Positions 62,033 to 64,000 of a DNA stretch of 64,000 nt are shown here, in pieces (the stretch's first letter is position 1; every line of letters begins with the position of its first letter). Source of the DNA: Hyposmocoma kahamanoa (lineage: Eukaryota; Arthropoda; Insecta; Lepidoptera; Cosmopterigidae); the NCBI RefSeq assembly GCF_003589595.1, contig NW_020654242.1, positions 425,151 through 489,150 on the forward strand, read 5' to 3'. The notes beneath the pieces were generated by a model, which ran no database searches, was not told the origin of the DNA, and worked only from the letters and a program-made list of their open reading frames with translations. Both the position numbers and the translations under genes were made by a program.

Positions 62033-62059
62033 CTGTAACACAAATTAATGTCATTCAGC

Positions 62060-62335
62060 TTATTATAATTTTTACCTACACACAAATCATAAACCCTCTA
62101 GACGATGTGTTCAAAAACCGCAAATTACAAGCTTCCACATTTGTATGGCGAGCGGCTAGGGAGTGGAATTCCCTGCCTGCAGACTTGTTCCCCGAACGCT
62201 ATAACTTGGACCTTTTCAAGGCGAGTGTGAATAGGCATTATTTAGGTGTGCATGCTACATCCTTGACCTCATCGTCACTTTTCATCAGGTGAGATGGAGG
62301 TTAAATGCGGACTTATTTTTTATAAAAAAGAAAGT
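62060..62335 (+). pseudogene. LINE 3' fragment
   Basis: [20 protein letters not shown] then FKASVNRHYLGVHATS and tail tcaggtgagatggaggttaa. Just upstream of PLC exon 1. Confidence 0.75.
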
Positions 62336-62428
62336 ACCATGCGGTTCCTGAACACATCACAGAGAGCTTATAATATGTGTGTAGATAAAGCAGGTTACAT
62401 AACTATACATAATTAGGCATTAAAACCA

Positions 62429-62810
62429 TTGTCTTACAATTATATGGACGTCGGGTCCGCGCTAAAAAATGTCCGAACTTATAGGGCGTTAAAATGTAAT
62501 GTTCGGTACTCGTTGTCTATTGAGTAGTTTAATTTTTGTTTTAGTAATAACTGATTGTAATGACTGTTTGTACCAAAATAAATCAAAAAAAAAAAAAAAA
62601 AAAAATCGTATACAGAGCGTCATTCGCGTTTTAGTCTTCGTTTGTTTGACTGACAGCGAAGCAAGCAAAATTAGACAGTACTGCGATGACAATACAATTT
62701 AAAAGCTTTTTCATATTCCTTTACATGTCACTACGTTTAAATAGGTTGACTTGGGACATTTTTTTCGTGGTTTTTGTATTAGACCCGTCGTCCATTTATT
62801 TGTAAGTCAA
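62429..62810 (+). mobile_element. MITE family M1, copy C, with inserted poly(A) sequence
   Basis: Complete copy with ends cattgtcttac and gtaagtcaatg. About 271 bp without the 111-bp insertion at 62496-62606. Internal sequence matches copies A and B closely. Confidence 0.85.
62496..62606 (+). mobile_element. Short retroposed sequence with poly(A) tail
   Basis: About 111 bp ending in about 21 A, absent from M1 copies A and B at the same point. Flanking aaaat may be the target duplication. The sequence before the tail (ccaaaataaatc) holds a poly(A) signal, as in a reverse-transcribed RNA. Source not recognised. Confidence 0.7.
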
Positions 62811-63302
62811 TGATTGAAACCTTCGTGTGATGTTTCTTATACCCACACTCGTATTAATTGTGTAACAGTCACATAAACTACTAAATTATGACACTACAAA
62901 ATTATGCAATTCAAGTTCAATAAACAGTAAGAGTTCTATTCTGTCATTTTAAATAGAAAAACCTTATTCTTAGGTAATGAAACTATTTTTCCGGATTTAA
63001 ATCGCGTACCTATATTTGTTTTTTGACTATCTGTAACAAAGAACTCGATACCCTTATCCTTGTTTACTGACTGTACTATTGCCGAGAGAGGGAGCCAGGA
63101 GTGCCATAGCACAGGGTATACCTAGTTTAGGCTCCTATCTCCCATATCTGGCATAAATAGTAAAACGTACAATGGAACAGAGGGCTTGCTGGAAGTTGTT
63201 TCATAACTATTTTTATATAACCATTAATTTGTAACTACTTTATAATGATTTTATTGTTAAAAAGAAATTTGCCCAGAAAGGTGCCTAAAATAAAGGTACA
63301 CT

Positions 63303-63535
63303 TCGACTCATCCGTAGAACAAAGGTCTATGTGCAATACTACTTGTTCTCAGGATATAGGTAGTGCATTTCGTTCGTTCTTCTTCGCTGTGGATATCACA
63401 TTGACCGTTAAGATATATAAATTCTCAAAACACCTTTACATAGGCCTTAGTTTGAGTTAGGAAATTATTCTCGTAACGTACGTATGCTCTTTTCGCTATA
63501 TAATCACATCGGACTCTGTTCTTCGGATGAGTCGA
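63303..63535. mobile_element. MITE M5, copy 2
   Basis: Inverted ends tcgactcatccgtagaacaa and ttcttcggatgagtcga; the interior is the complement of copy 1. Confidence 0.8.
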
Positions 63536-63886
63536 TATATTTAGTTTAGGCATCGCAATTACATATTAGGTTGTAATATTAAATTGTATAGCTTTAGCGC
63601 CAAGACACACGAGGAGAAAGGTTTCGCGCGGCCGCCACGCGGTCAAAGAGCGGATTCCGCTCGGCGACCGCGCGGGGTGAGCGCGATGAAATTAGTGACG
63701 TATAAATGCGCCTTTACTGTGAATGTATAATTCAGATTCCCTTTTTAATGTTATGTTATATTAAGTTATATTGGAACAAATTTATCTTATCAAATGAAAC
63801 TTATTTGACATTAAAGTGGAAAAGTCAGGCGAATGCTATACCTTTGCAAAGTTGATTTTAGATGTATGTATGTACACGCGCGCGCG

Positions 63887-63892
<6 letters not shown>

Positions 63893-63923
<31 letters not shown>

Positions 63924-63948
63924 TGTGTGTGTGAGTGTGTGTGTGTGT

Positions 63949-64000
<52 letters not shown>
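63893..64000. repeat. GT microsatellite, runs off the window
   Basis: Over 45 GT units with rare GA/TA changes to the last base. Confidence 0.95.

Noticed and set aside
60693..61232. One 179-aa minus-strand ORF
   Set aside because: Only 60697-60900 is a PLC exon; the rest is intron and MITE M2 sequence read in the same frame by chance.
61519..61550. Bacterial-type terminator hairpin
   Set aside because: Eukaryotic DNA; the direct repeats fit an insertion better.

Overview
This is eukaryotic DNA, almost certainly from an insect and most likely a moth or butterfly. It is AT-rich, has no bacterial gene organisation, and is crowded with repeats: tRNA-headed SINEs, decayed LINE tails, many small inverted-repeat (MITE-like) elements, a mariner, a piggyBac-like element, and the dispersed 'AACCGACTTCAAAAAAGG' repeat type that I associate with Lepidoptera. 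The organism call is inference; no host marker gene was searched.

The one host gene runs on the minus strand across nearly the whole window (62032 down to 8125). I reconstructed 30 coding exons by eye. All use GT-AG borders except one GC donor, and all phases agree from exon to exon. The gene is phospholipase C epsilon (PLCE1 type). In order: a PH-like segment (61.9-58.6 kb), a Ser/Thr-rich linker (56.9-53.1 kb), an EF-hand region (49.6-42.2 kb), the catalytic X box (41.4-32.7 kb), an acidic/Ser-rich X-Y linker (31.7-28.4 kb), the Y box (26.9-24.0 kb), a place where the C2 domain should be, two Ras-associating domains (19.2-11.2 kb) and a basic C-tail with stop at 8134-8136. The 5' part, including the expected RasGEF (CDC25) domain, lies beyond 64000. 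The C2 exons were not found; they would fall where the assembly has a 400-N gap (20402-20801) between two inverted copies of one MITE.

The most complete mobile element is a piggyBac-like transposon at 4527-6997. It is 2,471 bp, flanked by TTAA, has near-matching CCCAC ends, and carries a transposase that is open only after a 199-nt intron is removed (616 aa, acidic triad and Cys-rich C-terminus present). A perfect 17-bp hairpin covers its stop codon and an AATAAA. Other elements are a 5'-truncated LINE with a 1.3-kb RT reading frame (20915-22648), a broken mariner split by another insertion (55.0-56.3 kb), a second mariner piece inside a SINE (53.46-53.73 kb), three THAP-like first-exon fragments, and at least ten families of short inverted-repeat elements, several nested. 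The introns of the PLC gene are made largely of these repeats.
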